64,000 nt of DNA, from the NCBI GenBank assembly GCA_031550085.1, contig JAVBOY010000009.1, forward strand, positions 103,023 to 167,022. Direction: 5' to 3'. The position numbers and the translations under genes are program-made. Origin of the DNA: UBA4417 sp031550085. Its GTDB lineage: Bacteria; Bacteroidota; Bacteroidia; Bacteroidales; UBA4417. This document shows positions 1 through 9,539 of this stretch, one piece after another (position 1 is the first letter of the stretch; each line of letters starts with the position of its first letter). Under the pieces are notes generated by a model. The model was given only the letters and a program-made list of their open reading frames with translations, had not been told where the DNA came from and made no database searches.

Positions 1-2779
1 CGCGGGCAACAATATTATCCGATTGTTTTTGAGCCTCATCGAGAACGGTTTGAGCTTTCTTGTCGGTTTCTTTGCGTGCCACATCGCCGGCTTTTTTAGC
101 CGCCAGTTCGGCAATGGCGCCTTTCTTTTTTGCTTCAGCTACTTGTTTGGAAATTAAAGTGTCGGATTGTGCGCGTAGCTTTGAAGCCTGATCGCGGGCA
201 GCATTCATCATTTGATCCCGTTGCTTTTCGGCATCGGCAATCAATTGTGCTGCACGGGCATCAGCCGCCTCAATCAGTTTATTTGCTTCGGTTTTTGCCG
301 TATTGATAACTTCTTCTTTTTTGGCTTCCAATTCTTGTTTGAGCTGCTCTTTTACATCCCCAACCAAACTATTGGCCAAGTCTTTTAGCGCCACTTTTAT
401 TTGGGGATCCGTCAGGGTCCCGGTGATGATCACCGAAACAGGAATCAATTCGCCCAAATTCACATTGACGCCTTTTTTCGAAGCCTCGCCCAGTAAATTA
501 TTCAGCACGTTGTTGGCTTGTCCGCCGAACATACTGCGCGGAATATTGGTCGTAAGCAAATAGTTGATGCTTTTGTCCAAGCCGGTCGAGCCGGAAATAT
601 TGGATTTGAATGTTCCCAAATTAAAATCAGTGGGTTTTACAAATACTTTTCCGTTGAGCAGTTCGAAGTTCATGTTAAGTTCTTTAAGTGCGATTTTGCG
701 CAAATTGTCCATTTTTAGGGCATCGGCAATTTTTCCCATCAACGCTACATTTTCCAATCCTAATGAAGTGCTGGTTATCAATCCATTGCCGGTTATTGAC
801 TCTAAAACAGGCATCATGTTTTCGGTTAAATCGCCTTTAAATTTGAGGTTTGTAGAGAAGTCGCCTGTCATTTTTTCGGCGACGGGAACGAGTTTTTGCA
901 TGGTGTTGAAGGTTTTGAACGCTTCTTTTACGGCAATGTTTTTCAGGTTTACGTCGAGATCTACTTGCGGTTTTTTCGGGTTGATGGCTGTATACATTCC
1001 TTTCAATGCCACCGAGCCGCCCAACATATTCGCGCTTAAATTATTCAGCCAAAGGGCTTCGTCTTTCACCTGTAAGTTTCCGGCTACATTCGACAAGTTG
1101 TAATTATCATACAATAGTTTGGCCACGTTGGCGGTTAGCGATAAATCCATGTTTGCGGGAATTTGAACCACCGCCATTGCCGACGAAGTGTCAGACGTTG
1201 CGGGAGTAGTGCTGGTTCCCATCAGGCTGTTTAGATCCAAAAGATTGGAATTAACAGACAAAGAACCTTTTAAAACCCCTTCCTTTTTCAGGAAATAAGG
1301 CAAATAACTTTCGATTTTTCCTTGCATGGACAGATCGCTTTTGCCCATCGTCATGGCAAAGTTGCTTAATGCCAAAGCCGCCGGGCTAAAATCGAGGCGC
1401 GCATTTTTGATGCTAACAGGTTGTGCGAGATCGGGTGAGGAATAGTTGATGTTTTCCATCAAGGCAAAACCTGCGGCTTTAAATTGCTCATATTGCCCTT
1501 TTTCAATGCTTGACATGCGGCCGGCCATAGTTACATCGGCGTTTACCAAACCGGTTAAGGTCGTTTTTTCACCCAAAGGATAAATCTTTGAAATGGTCTG
1601 TAAATCCAGTTTCCCTTTCAGCCAGCCATTGATGTCGGGATCGCTGACGGGAGTTTTAAGCAAAAGGGCGGCATCAATAGGACTTCCGGCGATTTCGGCA
1701 TGGAATTTTTGAATGTCGACCACTGTATGGTCGGGAATTCCATCGGGGTTTTTTGCCGAAAGATTGATGTTGATGTTGCGGACATCTGAAGGCAAATCGG
1801 GATATTTAAACATGCCGTTACCCACCTTTAAGTCAACCGAGAAAGCAGGAATCACAAAGTCGGTGTATTTCCCTTTTACAAAACCGGAAAAGGCCAGTGT
1901 ACCGTCGGTTTTTATGTTGTTGAAATCTTTGGCATAAATAGCAGGAATCAACGACAAAAAGGCCTTGAACGTATTTTCTTTGGCGCCGAATTTCAAGTCC
2001 ATATCAAATCCCTCGTCGATCAGCGCCAGCCAACCATCGGCAGTAAGGTTTAGTGCGTTTAGCAGCAGATCGGCGTTTTTAAATGTAAATTTCCAATTCG
2101 CAAGGTCGGCAATGAAAGTTGTTTTGATATTGCAAACCGCTTCGTTTAAATAACGAACTCCGCCGTAATCTAGGGACATTGCTTTGCTTTCAATGTTGGC
2201 ATCGAGAGTGGTCACATCCAAAGTTAAATCTCCCTTGAGGGTTGCATTCAGGTCTTTTGCTGAAAATACGGTGGCCAGGCTGGCATCGTCGTAAACGATA
2301 TGGGCGTGGTTGATGGTGATTTTATCCATTTTTACCTTGAATGCCGAAGGTTCTTCGGGCTGTTTTGTCGTGGTATCGGTCGATGCTTTGGCAATATCCC
2401 AGTTGGCTTTGCCGTCTTTCAAAACTTTCAGCAAGATATTGGGATAATCCAGATTGACCCGCTTTACACCGATCTCACTACCCCGGAAGATACTCATAAG
2501 GTCGACTGTGAGAAAAGTACTTTGAATATTGGCTAACGTATCTTCTTTAAATTCATCAATCCCCACTACTTTCAAGTTTTTGATTTTGATGCTGGCATTC
2601 GGAAAACTACGGATCAACGATAAATTCACGCTTTCAAAATCAACCGTGGCATTGATGGATTTATTCAATTCTTTTTTAACGATTTGGGTAATTTTTCCTT
2701 TAAAGGCAAAAGGCAGGATCAAAAGGAGCAAAAAGATTACTCCGATAACAATTCCGGTAATTTTAAGTGCTTTTTTCAT
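1..2779 (-). CDS. AsmA-family protein, 3' end beyond window
   Basis: Open frame of 926 codons from an ATG at 2779 to the window edge with no stop, so the C-terminus is missing. The protein begins with a basic MKKALK followed by one hydrophobic segment (about residues 6-25), then a long polar region rich in beta-strand-like repeats such as NIQSTFLTVDLMSIFRGSEI. This is typical of AsmA/YhdP-type proteins, which are anchored in the inner membrane and bridge the periplasm; family members affect outer-membrane lipid transport. The last visible ~90 residues change character to a Lys/Ala/Glu-rich segment (AEAKKKGAIAELAAKKAGD) expected to be a coiled coil. The assignment rests on N-terminal architecture and composition; the exact subfamily is not resolved. 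Confidence 0.75.
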   Translation of the reverse strand, partial: MKKALKITGIVIGVIFLLLLILPFAFKGKITQIVKKELNKSINATVDFESVNLSLIRSFPNASIKIKNLKVVGIDEFKEDTLANIQSTFLTVDLMSIFRGSEIGVKRVNLDYPNILLKVLKDGKANWDIAKASTDTTTKQPEEPSAFKVKMDKITINHAHIVYDDASLATVFSAKDLNATLKGDLTLDVTTLDANIESKAMSLDYGGVRYLNEAVCNIKTTFIADLANWKFTFKNADLLLNALNLTADGWLALIDEGFDMDLKFGAKENTFKAFLSLIPAIYAKDFNNIKTDGTLAFSGFVKGKYTDFVIPAFSVDLKVGNGMFKYPDLPSDVRNININLSAKNPDGIPDHTVVDIQKFHAEIAGSPIDAALLLKTPVSDPDINGWLKGKLDLQTISKIYPLGEKTTLTGLVNADVTMAGRMSSIEKGQYEQFKAAGFALMENINYSSPDLAQPVSIKNARLDFSPAALALSNFAMTMGKSDLSMQGKIESYLPYFLKKEGVLKGSLSVNSNLLDLNSLMGTSTTPATSDTSSAMAVVQIPANMDLSLTANVAKLLYDNYNLSNVAGNLQVKDEALWLNNLSANMLGGSVALKGMYTAINPKKPQVDLDVNLKNIAVKEAFKTFNTMQKLVPVAEKMTGDFSTNLKFKGDLTENMMPVLESITGNGLITSTSLGLENVALMGKIADALKMDNLRKIALKELNMNFELLNGKVFVKPTDFNLGTFKSNISGSTGLDKSINYLLTTNIPRSMFGGQANNVLNNLLGEASKKGVNVNLGELIPVSVIITGTLTDPQIKVALKDLANSLVGDVKEQLKQELEAKKEEVINTAKTEANKLIEAADARAAQLIADAEKQRDQMMNAARDQASKLRAQSDTLISKQVAEAKKKGAIAELAAKKAGDVARKETDKKAQTVLDEAQKQSDNIVAR

Positions 2780-2903
2780 TGGGGTATTGTTTAAATCATC
2801 ATTTGTAAACAGTAATAATGGAAAATTGTTAGTTAAACGCTGATTTTGCGGCAATTATTATACCAATAAATCCGGTGTGAATAAATTTCTTGCTAACGGA
2901 AAT

Positions 2904-2935
2904 AAAAAAGGTTGCCGTCAAGGCAACCTTTTTTC
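2904..2935 (-). terminator. Rho-independent terminator after first T9SS paralogue
   Basis: GGTTGCC (2910-2916) and GGCAACC (2922-2928) form a 7-bp stem with a 5-nt loop, extended by A-tract/T-tract pairing. It lies 22 bp past the stop of the minus-strand gene ending at 2957. The flanking A and T runs make it potentially active on both strands. Confidence 0.85.
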
Positions 2936-2956
2936 TAAGATGTTGATAAAAAACGA

Positions 2957-4939
2957 TTATCGTACAATCATTTTGTGTGATGATTTGCTTTCACCAGCGG
3001 TAACGGTATAAATGTAAATACCACCCTTCAAATTGCTTGCGTCGATTATAAGCGTTTCTTTTTGTCCAACTGCAATCACACCATAATTTTTGGTGAATAC
3101 TTTTTGACCTGTAATCGTCGAAACAGTAACACTTACCGGAGAGGTTTTTTTCAACGTAATATCAAATTGTGTCATTCCCGTAAATGGGTTCGGATAGTTT
3201 CCGGATACTGTTGCGAACGCTTCTTTAACAGGTTTTACAGCGACTACTGTAAACAGGTCATTCGTTACGATCACATTTTTCATGTAGTTATGAATGCAAG
3301 GCTCATCCGCATTATAACTGGTTGTTGCTATGTCTTCAATAGTTACGGGGAATTCGTATCCATCCGCAATATCCATGCAAATGGGGCTTGCATACATAAA
3401 ATAACATACTTGATCTGCTTCAGTCCATGTAGAAACACATTTTGGTTCATCCATCATTTTTAAAACGTTGTCAGTACCGATTTTATAACCCCAAACAAAC
3501 AAATCCGGGTTAATATCATATACATCTTGTTCTGCATTTGCTTCTAAAGTATTAGTCCACAAGGCGAAAATATTTTTACCATCATAGCTGCGAACGGCAT
3601 GTATGCGCGAATCATAAGCTACGCCACCGCCGCCAGTTGTTGTTTGTATATATTTACTTACATCAGCGGTAGCTTCCAAGGTTTCCATTCCCCCAATATG
3701 ATAAGCACTCCATGTGGTTCCATCATAAATAAAATTAAAAGCATTGGCAAGTTCATAGGGATAATAATAATTTAATGAATCCAGTGTGCTGGCGCTTTCT
3801 CCAGTCAACATTGCCATAACGTTTAAACTTCCGTCAGCGGAAATAGTTAAGTCTGCATCATCAAAACTTGGATACACCGGAGCATTGGGATCTTTAGGAT
3901 CAATAGACTGGACCGTATCAATAACCGATTGTAAAGTGCCAAAATTAAAATAAGGCAATAAGTCCCATGTGGTTCCCTTGTCGGTTGACTTATAAATAAT
4001 GGGATAAGTACCTGTCATAGGAACCCCACGTGAGTCAGCACCAGTAACCATAAGATAACCTACACTACCGTCATTTGACCATGCCATTTTAGGATCTGAA
4101 GCGACAAAATCACCCCAAGTGTTTTGATTAAGAAAATACACAGAAGGATAGATAACAACTTCGGGTAGCCAATCTACAGATTTTGTGGTTGAATTATAGG
4201 ATCCATTCCGGATGATGATCCGGAAATCTTCTCTTCGTGTATCCCCTTGTGGGCCAGTCGTTTTATATGCTGTTCCAGCAACATGGACCATGCCGTCTTC
4301 GCAAACATACAGCCCATCCCGCAAGATACCGGGAGCGCCCGATGGCATGGTTCCGCTTTGGACGTTTGCTCCACTACCATCATACAACTTGCTTGCCAAG
4401 AAGTATTCTGACCATACGGAACTTACAGTAGTAGGACCGACAACCAAATGGGCAGCATTATCGATGTTCGTGTTTCCAACGGGATTGATCAATACACCCG
4501 AAGGATAGCGGTATAATTTTGTACCACTACTTGAAGCGATTATTTTTGAGTTCCAAGCGACCCCACGATCTGTTGATATGGAAGCCACAATGTCATTTCC
4601 TGTGCCTAAGGTTGGAGTTGCAGTGGCCTTATCATTGCCGCGAAATGAAAAAGTTACTGCATCTAAAGTTTTATCGTACCAAAGGCATCTTTGATTGGTA
4701 GTGAGTGTTGAAAAGCCATTTCTTGAAGTTCCGAAAGGATAAAGCTTCAAATCCTCGTTAAGCACTTTTTTGTGAGGGTTAGGTTTGATAGCTTGAACTG
4801 CTGTTGCATTATTAGATGCTGGGATGTCAATGGCAGTTTGACCATTAAACTCTTTTTTTGCAACAATGTAACTTTGTTTTTGTGCCATAATACTCAGACT
4901 GAATACCATAACCAGCATTAAAAGTAAAGTTGTTTTCAT
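2957..4939 (-). CDS. T9SS-secreted Asp-box protein, paralogue 1
   Basis: A 660-aa secreted protein of unknown function. It has a signal peptide (about residues 1-19, ending SIMAQ) and a C-terminal type IX sorting domain starting near residue 583 (VSGNYPNPF, then GQKVF and GGIYIYTVT). The signal directs Sec export, and the C-terminal domain would send it across the outer membrane by T9SS. Two Asp-box motifs of the form SxDxGxxW are visible (STDRGVAW and STDKGTTW), as in sialidase-like or sortilin-like beta-propellers. A third similar stretch reads SYDGKNIFALW. I see no FRIP motif or other sialidase active-site signature, so no enzyme activity is claimed. It is followed immediately upstream by a close paralogue (5108-7072), and a third copy lies at 20826-22802. 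Each copy has its own terminator, arguing for separate transcription. Confidence 0.85.
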   Translation of the reverse strand: MKTTLLLMLVMVFSLSIMAQKQSYIVAKKEFNGQTAIDIPASNNATAVQAIKPNPHKKVLNEDLKLYPFGTSRNGFSTLTTNQRCLWYDKTLDAVTFSFRGNDKATATPTLGTGNDIVASISTDRGVAWNSKIIASSSGTKLYRYPSGVLINPVGNTNIDNAAHLVVGPTTVSSVWSEYFLASKLYDGSGANVQSGTMPSGAPGILRDGLYVCEDGMVHVAGTAYKTTGPQGDTRREDFRIIIRNGSYNSTTKSVDWLPEVVIYPSVYFLNQNTWGDFVASDPKMAWSNDGSVGYLMVTGADSRGVPMTGTYPIIYKSTDKGTTWDLLPYFNFGTLQSVIDTVQSIDPKDPNAPVYPSFDDADLTISADGSLNVMAMLTGESASTLDSLNYYYPYELANAFNFIYDGTTWSAYHIGGMETLEATADVSKYIQTTTGGGGVAYDSRIHAVRSYDGKNIFALWTNTLEANAEQDVYDINPDLFVWGYKIGTDNVLKMMDEPKCVSTWTEADQVCYFMYASPICMDIADGYEFPVTIEDIATTSYNADEPCIHNYMKNVIVTNDLFTVVAVKPVKEAFATVSGNYPNPFTGMTQFDITLKKTSPVSVTVSTITGQKVFTKNYGVIAVGQKETLIIDASNLKGGIYIYTVTAGESKSSHKMIVR

Positions 4940-5001
4940 CTTTTTTGTTTTAATTAATGGTGAATTGTTAGGAATTAATTAGTAATGAAAAATTTTCTTT
5001 G

Positions 5002-5009
5002 CAAACTTA
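5002..5009 (-). promoter_or_regulatory. Bacteroidota -7 element for paralogue 1
   Basis: TAAGTTTG on the minus strand matches TAnnTTTG, 62 bp upstream of the ATG at 4939. No convincing -33 TTTG is seen at the usual distance. Confidence 0.4.
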
Positions 5010-5058
5010 AAAAAATTAGGGGAATTGACCTAGTTTAATTTTAAGAAAATATTAAGAA

Positions 5059-5090
5059 TAAAAAAGGCAGTCTCAAGACTGCCTTTTTTA
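5059..5090 (-). terminator. Rho-independent terminator after second T9SS paralogue
   Basis: GGCAGTCT (5066-5073) pairs with AGACTGCC (5076-5083), flanked by A and T runs; the apical pairs probably open to give a 4-nt loop. It sits 18 bp past the stop at 5108 and separates the two tandem paralogues transcriptionally. Confidence 0.85.
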
Positions 5091-5107
5091 TTCTTTTCAG
5101 GTTAAAG

Positions 5108-7072
5108 TTATTTTACAATCATTTTATGCGAAGATTTGGATTCACCGGCGGTTACCGTGTAAATATAAACACCGCTTTTTAAATTGCTGGCATCAATTTG
5201 CAAGGTTTCTTTTTGCCCTGCAGCGATTACGCCGTAATTTTTGGCAAATACCTTTTGGCCTGTAATCGTTAAAACAGTGATACTTACCGGAACGGTCTTT
5301 TTCAACGTAATGTCAAATTGTGTAATTCCCGAAAAAGGATTCGGATAGTTTCCGGATACCGTTGCAAAAACTTCTTTTAGGGGTTGTACGCCGACCCGAA
5401 TATTTGTAAAGGCTTCATCCATTACAACTACATTTTTCAGGTAATTAAGAATACAAGGGTTATCCGGGTTATTGCCGGTTGTTGCAATATCTGCAACCCA
5501 GATTGGGAATTCTTGTCCATCGGCAATATCCATGCAAATCGGGCTTGCAAACATGTAAAAGCAGGATGCATCAGCGGCTGTCCAAGTGGTGGGTGAGAAA
5601 GGAACCATTTCCTTAATTACGTGGTCGTCACCAATTTTATATCCCCAAATAAATACATCGGGCTTTGTATCGGCAGAATCTACCTCCGAATTAGCAGCGA
5701 ATGTGTTTGTCCACACTCCAAATATTTTCTTTCCGTCGTGGCTTCGCACGGCATGTATGCGTGTATCGTACAACATGGCTGTGGAAGGTTGGTACGGGCT
5801 TGTCTCGTCAGTTACAGTGAATGTATCAAGCCTTTTTACGAAATACCCGTCCCAAGTGGTACCATCATAAACAAAATTAAAAATATAATCATGCTCATTG
5901 ACAAATATGTAGCCAACCGAGTCCGGGTTTACGTAAAAGTTTCCGCGAATGGAGGCAATCAAGTTTAAACTGCCATCAGCTGCTATCGTCGCATCAAGTT
6001 CATTGAAATAGGGTATCGCCAAGTCTCCCATGCCATCAGAAGTCCATGCTGGCCATACGTTTTCCTGAACAGCATCCAATAGCGCAAAATCAAAATAGGG
6101 AAGCTGCGTCCATGTGGCTCCTTTGTCAGTACTTTTAAAGATGATGGGATACATTCCGTTTTTTGCGGTATTTGCAACGTCAACTCCAATCGTAACAATA
6201 TACCCGATGCTGCCATCATTGCTCCAAGTCATCCGGGTTTCACCCACATGCAGTTGTTCTGCCGTTGTCGGGGATGGAACCACGTCGGGCTTGATAATTA
6301 CGTCTGCCATCCAGTCAATTTGTTTTGTGGATGAATTGTAGGTGCCGTTACGTACAATAATAGTTGCATTTGTTACAATATTATTGGGATATTCGTAATA
6401 GGTAGCCAAAGTATGTACGCTACCGTCTTCACAAGCAGTGATGTCGCTTACGGTTGAGTTAAACGTATTGGCAGATGTCGATCCTCGTTGCAAGTTTGCA
6501 CCGGTGCCGTCATGCAAGCTGGTAGCCAGATAGTATTCTGTCCATTTTGAATTAACCGATGAAATTCCGCCAACCAAATGAACGGCATTATTGATATCGG
6601 TATTGCCCACAGGGTTTAGCAAAGCGCCGCCGGGATAACGGTTTAATTTTCCGTCTGTTCCGTTTTCCAATACAATTTGGCGGGTCCAAGTAGCGCCTCC
6701 GTCAAGCGATGTAGCTTGTACGATGTCATTTCCCGTGGCAAAAATCGGCTGAACACTGGAGTTTTGATTACCGCGAAATGTTGCAACGATGGCATTCAGG
6801 TCTTTGTTATACCAAAGGCCTCTTTGAGTGGGATGGAGTAATGTGTATCCATTTAAAGATGTTCCAAAAGTAACCAGTTCAAGATCACCGGCGGTTGCTT
6901 TTTTAGCTTTAGGCAAAAAGGGAACGGTTTCGGTGGGTTGGGTTGGAGAAAACTGGTCTAAAATTGTTTTATGAACAACACGATCCAGCTTTGCCTGTTC
7001 ATACTTTGAGTTTTGGGCCATTGTGCTTAGTCCCAAAAACAGAGCTAACATTAAAAGTAAAGTTGTTTTCAT
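5108..7072 (-). CDS. T9SS-secreted Asp-box protein, paralogue 2
   Basis: A 654-aa homologue of the neighbouring 2957-4939 product, with the same architecture: signal peptide (MKTTLLLMLALFLGLSTMAQ), a central Asp-box region and a T9SS type A sorting domain at the end (VSGNYPNPFSG ... GVYIYTVTAGESKSSHKMIV). Asp-boxes are SLDGGATW and STDKGATW; a third related stretch is SHDGKKIFGVW. The C-terminal ~75 residues and short central blocks (YRYPGG-like, NPVGNT, DNPCILNYLKNV) are strongly conserved among the three copies, while the region after the signal peptide (about residues 20-60) differs. The function is unknown; a secreted or surface-attached beta-propeller is the most that the motifs support. 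The gene lies in tandem with paralogue 1 but is separated from it by a terminator. Confidence 0.85.
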   Translation of the reverse strand: MKTTLLLMLALFLGLSTMAQNSKYEQAKLDRVVHKTILDQFSPTQPTETVPFLPKAKKATAGDLELVTFGTSLNGYTLLHPTQRGLWYNKDLNAIVATFRGNQNSSVQPIFATGNDIVQATSLDGGATWTRQIVLENGTDGKLNRYPGGALLNPVGNTDINNAVHLVGGISSVNSKWTEYYLATSLHDGTGANLQRGSTSANTFNSTVSDITACEDGSVHTLATYYEYPNNIVTNATIIVRNGTYNSSTKQIDWMADVIIKPDVVPSPTTAEQLHVGETRMTWSNDGSIGYIVTIGVDVANTAKNGMYPIIFKSTDKGATWTQLPYFDFALLDAVQENVWPAWTSDGMGDLAIPYFNELDATIAADGSLNLIASIRGNFYVNPDSVGYIFVNEHDYIFNFVYDGTTWDGYFVKRLDTFTVTDETSPYQPSTAMLYDTRIHAVRSHDGKKIFGVWTNTFAANSEVDSADTKPDVFIWGYKIGDDHVIKEMVPFSPTTWTAADASCFYMFASPICMDIADGQEFPIWVADIATTGNNPDNPCILNYLKNVVVMDEAFTNIRVGVQPLKEVFATVSGNYPNPFSGITQFDITLKKTVPVSITVLTITGQKVFAKNYGVIAAGQKETLQIDASNLKSGVYIYTVTAGESKSSHKMIVK

Positions 7073-7124
7073 CTTTTTGTGATTTGGTTAAACTAAATTT
7101 GAGAAATTTTACATGTTAAAAAAG

Positions 7125-7132
7125 CAAAGATA
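7125..7132 (-). promoter_or_regulatory. Bacteroidota -7 element for paralogue 2
   Basis: TATCTTTG on the minus strand, a perfect TAnnTTTG match, 53 bp upstream of the ATG at 7072. No clear -33 box was found. Confidence 0.5.
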
Positions 7133-7157
7133 AAAAAAAATCGACTTCGTTCAGATA

Positions 7158-7187
7158 AAAAAAACGGATTGACCAATCCATTTTTTT
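7158..7187 (-). terminator. Terminator after TPR gene
   Basis: GGATT (7166-7170) and AATCC (7175-7179) form a short stem with a GACC loop, extended by A/T tracts on both sides. It lies about 65 bp beyond the TPR gene stop at 7251 and just upstream of the paralogue 2 promoter. Confidence 0.65.
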
Positions 7188-7250
7188 GAAATTTTGGCAA
7201 AATAAGCCATCTTGAAGAGCCTGACATTGGGGAATTTGCATACAAGAAAG

Positions 7251-8603
7251 TTAAACTTTGCTTTTACCAATAAAATAAAGTGAAGCCAACCCGAATATAA
7301 AAACGGCAGAAATTAAAAGCCAATTCGGTTTTGTTTGATTGGAGTTAGAAGCATTTTCTTCAAAGTGGAAATTTGCAGTGGTTGTTGTATCTGATTTTAC
7401 AATTAAACTTGATAGCAACGTGTTGTGAAGCTCCATAATACTATCGAATTTCTCAAATTGGGCTGTGGCAGCGTAAGCCTTTGCCAGATGGGAATAACAT
7501 TCCAGTAATTCTGTTTGGGTTCCGATTTGAGAGGCCAAATTCGAACTTTTGATAAAATATTCGCCAGCCTTTAAGGGTTCCCTTTGGAGCAATAAGTTAT
7601 TCCCAATAGCCAGTAATGCCAGACTTTCATTGCGGGTATCACCTAAATCTTCGTATATTTTTAAGGCCTGCAATAATAAATCGTTCGATTTTGTGAAGTC
7701 ATTGCGATGGGTAGTGATTTTTGCCAGCGAAAGCAAGGCGTTTGCTAAAGGTTCTACGGCATTAATTTCTGCACTTGAATCGACGGCATCTAACAAATAT
7801 TTTTCAGCTTTTACAAACGATTTTAGTTCCCAATGGGCAGTTCCTAAATTTGCCAAGCACAAGGCAACGTTGTAACGGTCATTGATTTTTTTTGATTTTA
7901 GCAGCGCTTTTTCATAACACGAAATTGCCTCTTTATAGTTTCCTTGCCGGGAGTGGATATTTCCTAACGTTATTTGTTTTTCAAAAATGCCTTGTTGGTT
8001 ATTTGTTCGCAAGTCCATTTCCAGGGCTGTTTGCAATTGTTTGATTGCTTGTGTAAACTCATTTTTGTAAATCAAAATGGATACTATGTTCACAATAGTG
8101 GAGGAAGCCGCTTTTTCATCCTGGAGTTTGGAATCGATTTCCAGCGATTTTTGATATTTCTCAAGAGCCTGATCATAATTGCCCTGCTCTTGCAAAATCA
8201 GGCCGATGTTGTTCAAGCAACTGGAAACACCTTGTAAATTACCAAGCTTTTCATACAGAGATAATGCCTCTGTGTAAGCGATCAGGGCTGTATCATAATT
8301 CCCCTGGAAAAAATGAGCGATTCCGATATTTTTTTGGGCTAATGCAATTTCTTCCCGGGCATTTTCGGACGTTGCTTCGGATAAAGCTTTTTGTGCATAC
8401 AGCAGAGACTGCTGGGGATCGGAGTATCGGACTGATTCGGCAAGTTGGTTAAGTGCTTTGGCATGCTTTGACCTGCTTGGTTTTCCTGCTTTTTCTGACA
8501 ATATTTGATCCGAGTTTTGCCCGGAAATGGGTACCACAGCTCCAAACAAAATTAACAAGTGGAGTCCCCAAACAAAAAACCGTTTTTTTGAAAAACAAAT
8601 CAT
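7251..8603 (-). CDS. Membrane-anchored tetratricopeptide repeat protein
   Basis: A 450-aa protein with an N-terminal signal or anchor segment (residues ~8-28), then a run of roughly eight TPR units with the usual small/aromatic pattern (NIGLILQEQGNYDQALEKYQ; ITLGNIHSRQGNYKEAISCYE). A C-terminal transmembrane helix (WLLISAVFIFGLASLYFIG) precedes a short basic tail. TPRs mediate protein binding; no histidine kinase, HTH or other effector domain follows, unlike many Bacteroidota TPR regulators with the same start. The partner is unknown. Its ATG lies one base past the stop codon of the upstream helix-hairpin-helix gene, so the two are almost certainly co-transcribed. Confidence 0.85.
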   Translation of the reverse strand: MICFSKKRFFVWGLHLLILFGAVVPISGQNSDQILSEKAGKPSRSKHAKALNQLAESVRYSDPQQSLLYAQKALSEATSENAREEIALAQKNIGIAHFFQGNYDTALIAYTEALSLYEKLGNLQGVSSCLNNIGLILQEQGNYDQALEKYQKSLEIDSKLQDEKAASSTIVNIVSILIYKNEFTQAIKQLQTALEMDLRTNNQQGIFEKQITLGNIHSRQGNYKEAISCYEKALLKSKKINDRYNVALCLANLGTAHWELKSFVKAEKYLLDAVDSSAEINAVEPLANALLSLAKITTHRNDFTKSNDLLLQALKIYEDLGDTRNESLALLAIGNNLLLQREPLKAGEYFIKSSNLASQIGTQTELLECYSHLAKAYAATAQFEKFDSIMELHNTLLSSLIVKSDTTTTANFHFEENASNSNQTKPNWLLISAVFIFGLASLYFIGKSKV

Positions 8604-8604
8604 T

Positions 8605-9525
8605 TTAATTTACCGAAACATAAGGATTTAGTTTGTTATAGAGATCACTGTGGATCAATGAAATATTTTGCAGTTCTTCAACGGAATGAATTCCTTTTTT
8701 TATAATCCGGTAATCGATAATGGCCTTTGCAATATAGTAATCCATATAAGGGTGTTTTTTCAATTCATCCAAAGTGGCCGTATTCAGATTTAGTTTTTTG
8801 ATGCCTGAATTGTTCGAAATACAACAATTGGCTTGGCATTGGGCGTATTTTGTTTCATCAAATCCATATACTTCCTTCAGTTGTTCTTTTGAGAAAAAGC
8901 CTCCCAGTGCATTGCGGTATTTCACAATGCGGCGGGCAAAAGCCGGCCCGATTCCGGAGAGTTTTGTTAATTCCAATGTGTCCGCTGTATTGATATCGAC
9001 CAATAAAGTTGCTTTGGACTCTGTTTTTTTCTCAAATTCCGGTTTTGAGTAAACGGTTTTTTCTTTTTCCGGTAAAATAATAAAGGGCTCCAGAACAGCA
9101 TATTCTGCTGCCGTAATGCCGTAAATCTTTTTCACGTCTTCTTTTTTGTAAAACTTTCCGCCTTTGGATTCATAATTTTTAATCACTTTGATTTGCCAAT
9201 CCTTTAATCCCAGTTTTTTCCATTCTTCGCTAGGTAGTCCGTTAGGATTAAAATAAAACGGTATGATTTTTTGCTCGACAATCGATTTATCGACATTCAG
9301 AAAATCAATTGTATGACGCTTGGCACTGTCATTTTTGATTTTTTGGGCAATTTCTTTTTCAAATTCAGCAATTTCAGCTTGAAATTCTGTAAAGTCACAA
9401 GTTGTTGGCGTTCGGTTAAAACGGATAATTGAGGGAATAAGGCATACTGCCAGAATTAAAACACATAACACAACAACCCCATTGCGTTCAGCTCGGTTGA
9501 AATTGAAATACTCTTTCCAACTCAT
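8605..9525 (-). CDS. Helix-hairpin-helix (ComEA-like) protein
   Basis: A 306-aa protein from the ATG at 9525. The frame is open to 9579, but that longer version would overlap the upstream DUF2851 gene, and MSWKEYFNFNRAERNG is the typical start of this Bacteroidota family. A single transmembrane segment (about residues 16-33) follows, then at least two helix-hairpin-helix regions: DINTADTLELTKLSGIGPAFARR around the middle and LNTATLDELKKHPYMDYYIAKAI near the end. ComEA-type HhH domains bind DNA non-specifically, and in competent bacteria they pull DNA across the envelope. Whether this protein does so is inference. It sits 14 bp downstream of DUF2851 and 1 bp upstream of the TPR gene. Confidence 0.85.
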   Translation of the reverse strand: MSWKEYFNFNRAERNGVVVLCVLILAVCLIPSIIRFNRTPTTCDFTEFQAEIAEFEKEIAQKIKNDSAKRHTIDFLNVDKSIVEQKIIPFYFNPNGLPSEEWKKLGLKDWQIKVIKNYESKGGKFYKKEDVKKIYGITAAEYAVLEPFIILPEKEKTVYSKPEFEKKTESKATLLVDINTADTLELTKLSGIGPAFARRIVKYRNALGGFFSKEQLKEVYGFDETKYAQCQANCCISNNSGIKKLNLNTATLDELKKHPYMDYYIAKAIIDYRIIKKGIHSVEELQNISLIHSDLYNKLNPYVSVN

Positions 9526-9539
9526 GGTATTATCCTTGT

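Noticed and set aside
1..2778. Several plus-strand ORFs across the first 2.8 kb
   Set aside because: They are shadows of the long minus-strand AsmA frame, which has the signal-anchor and family composition.
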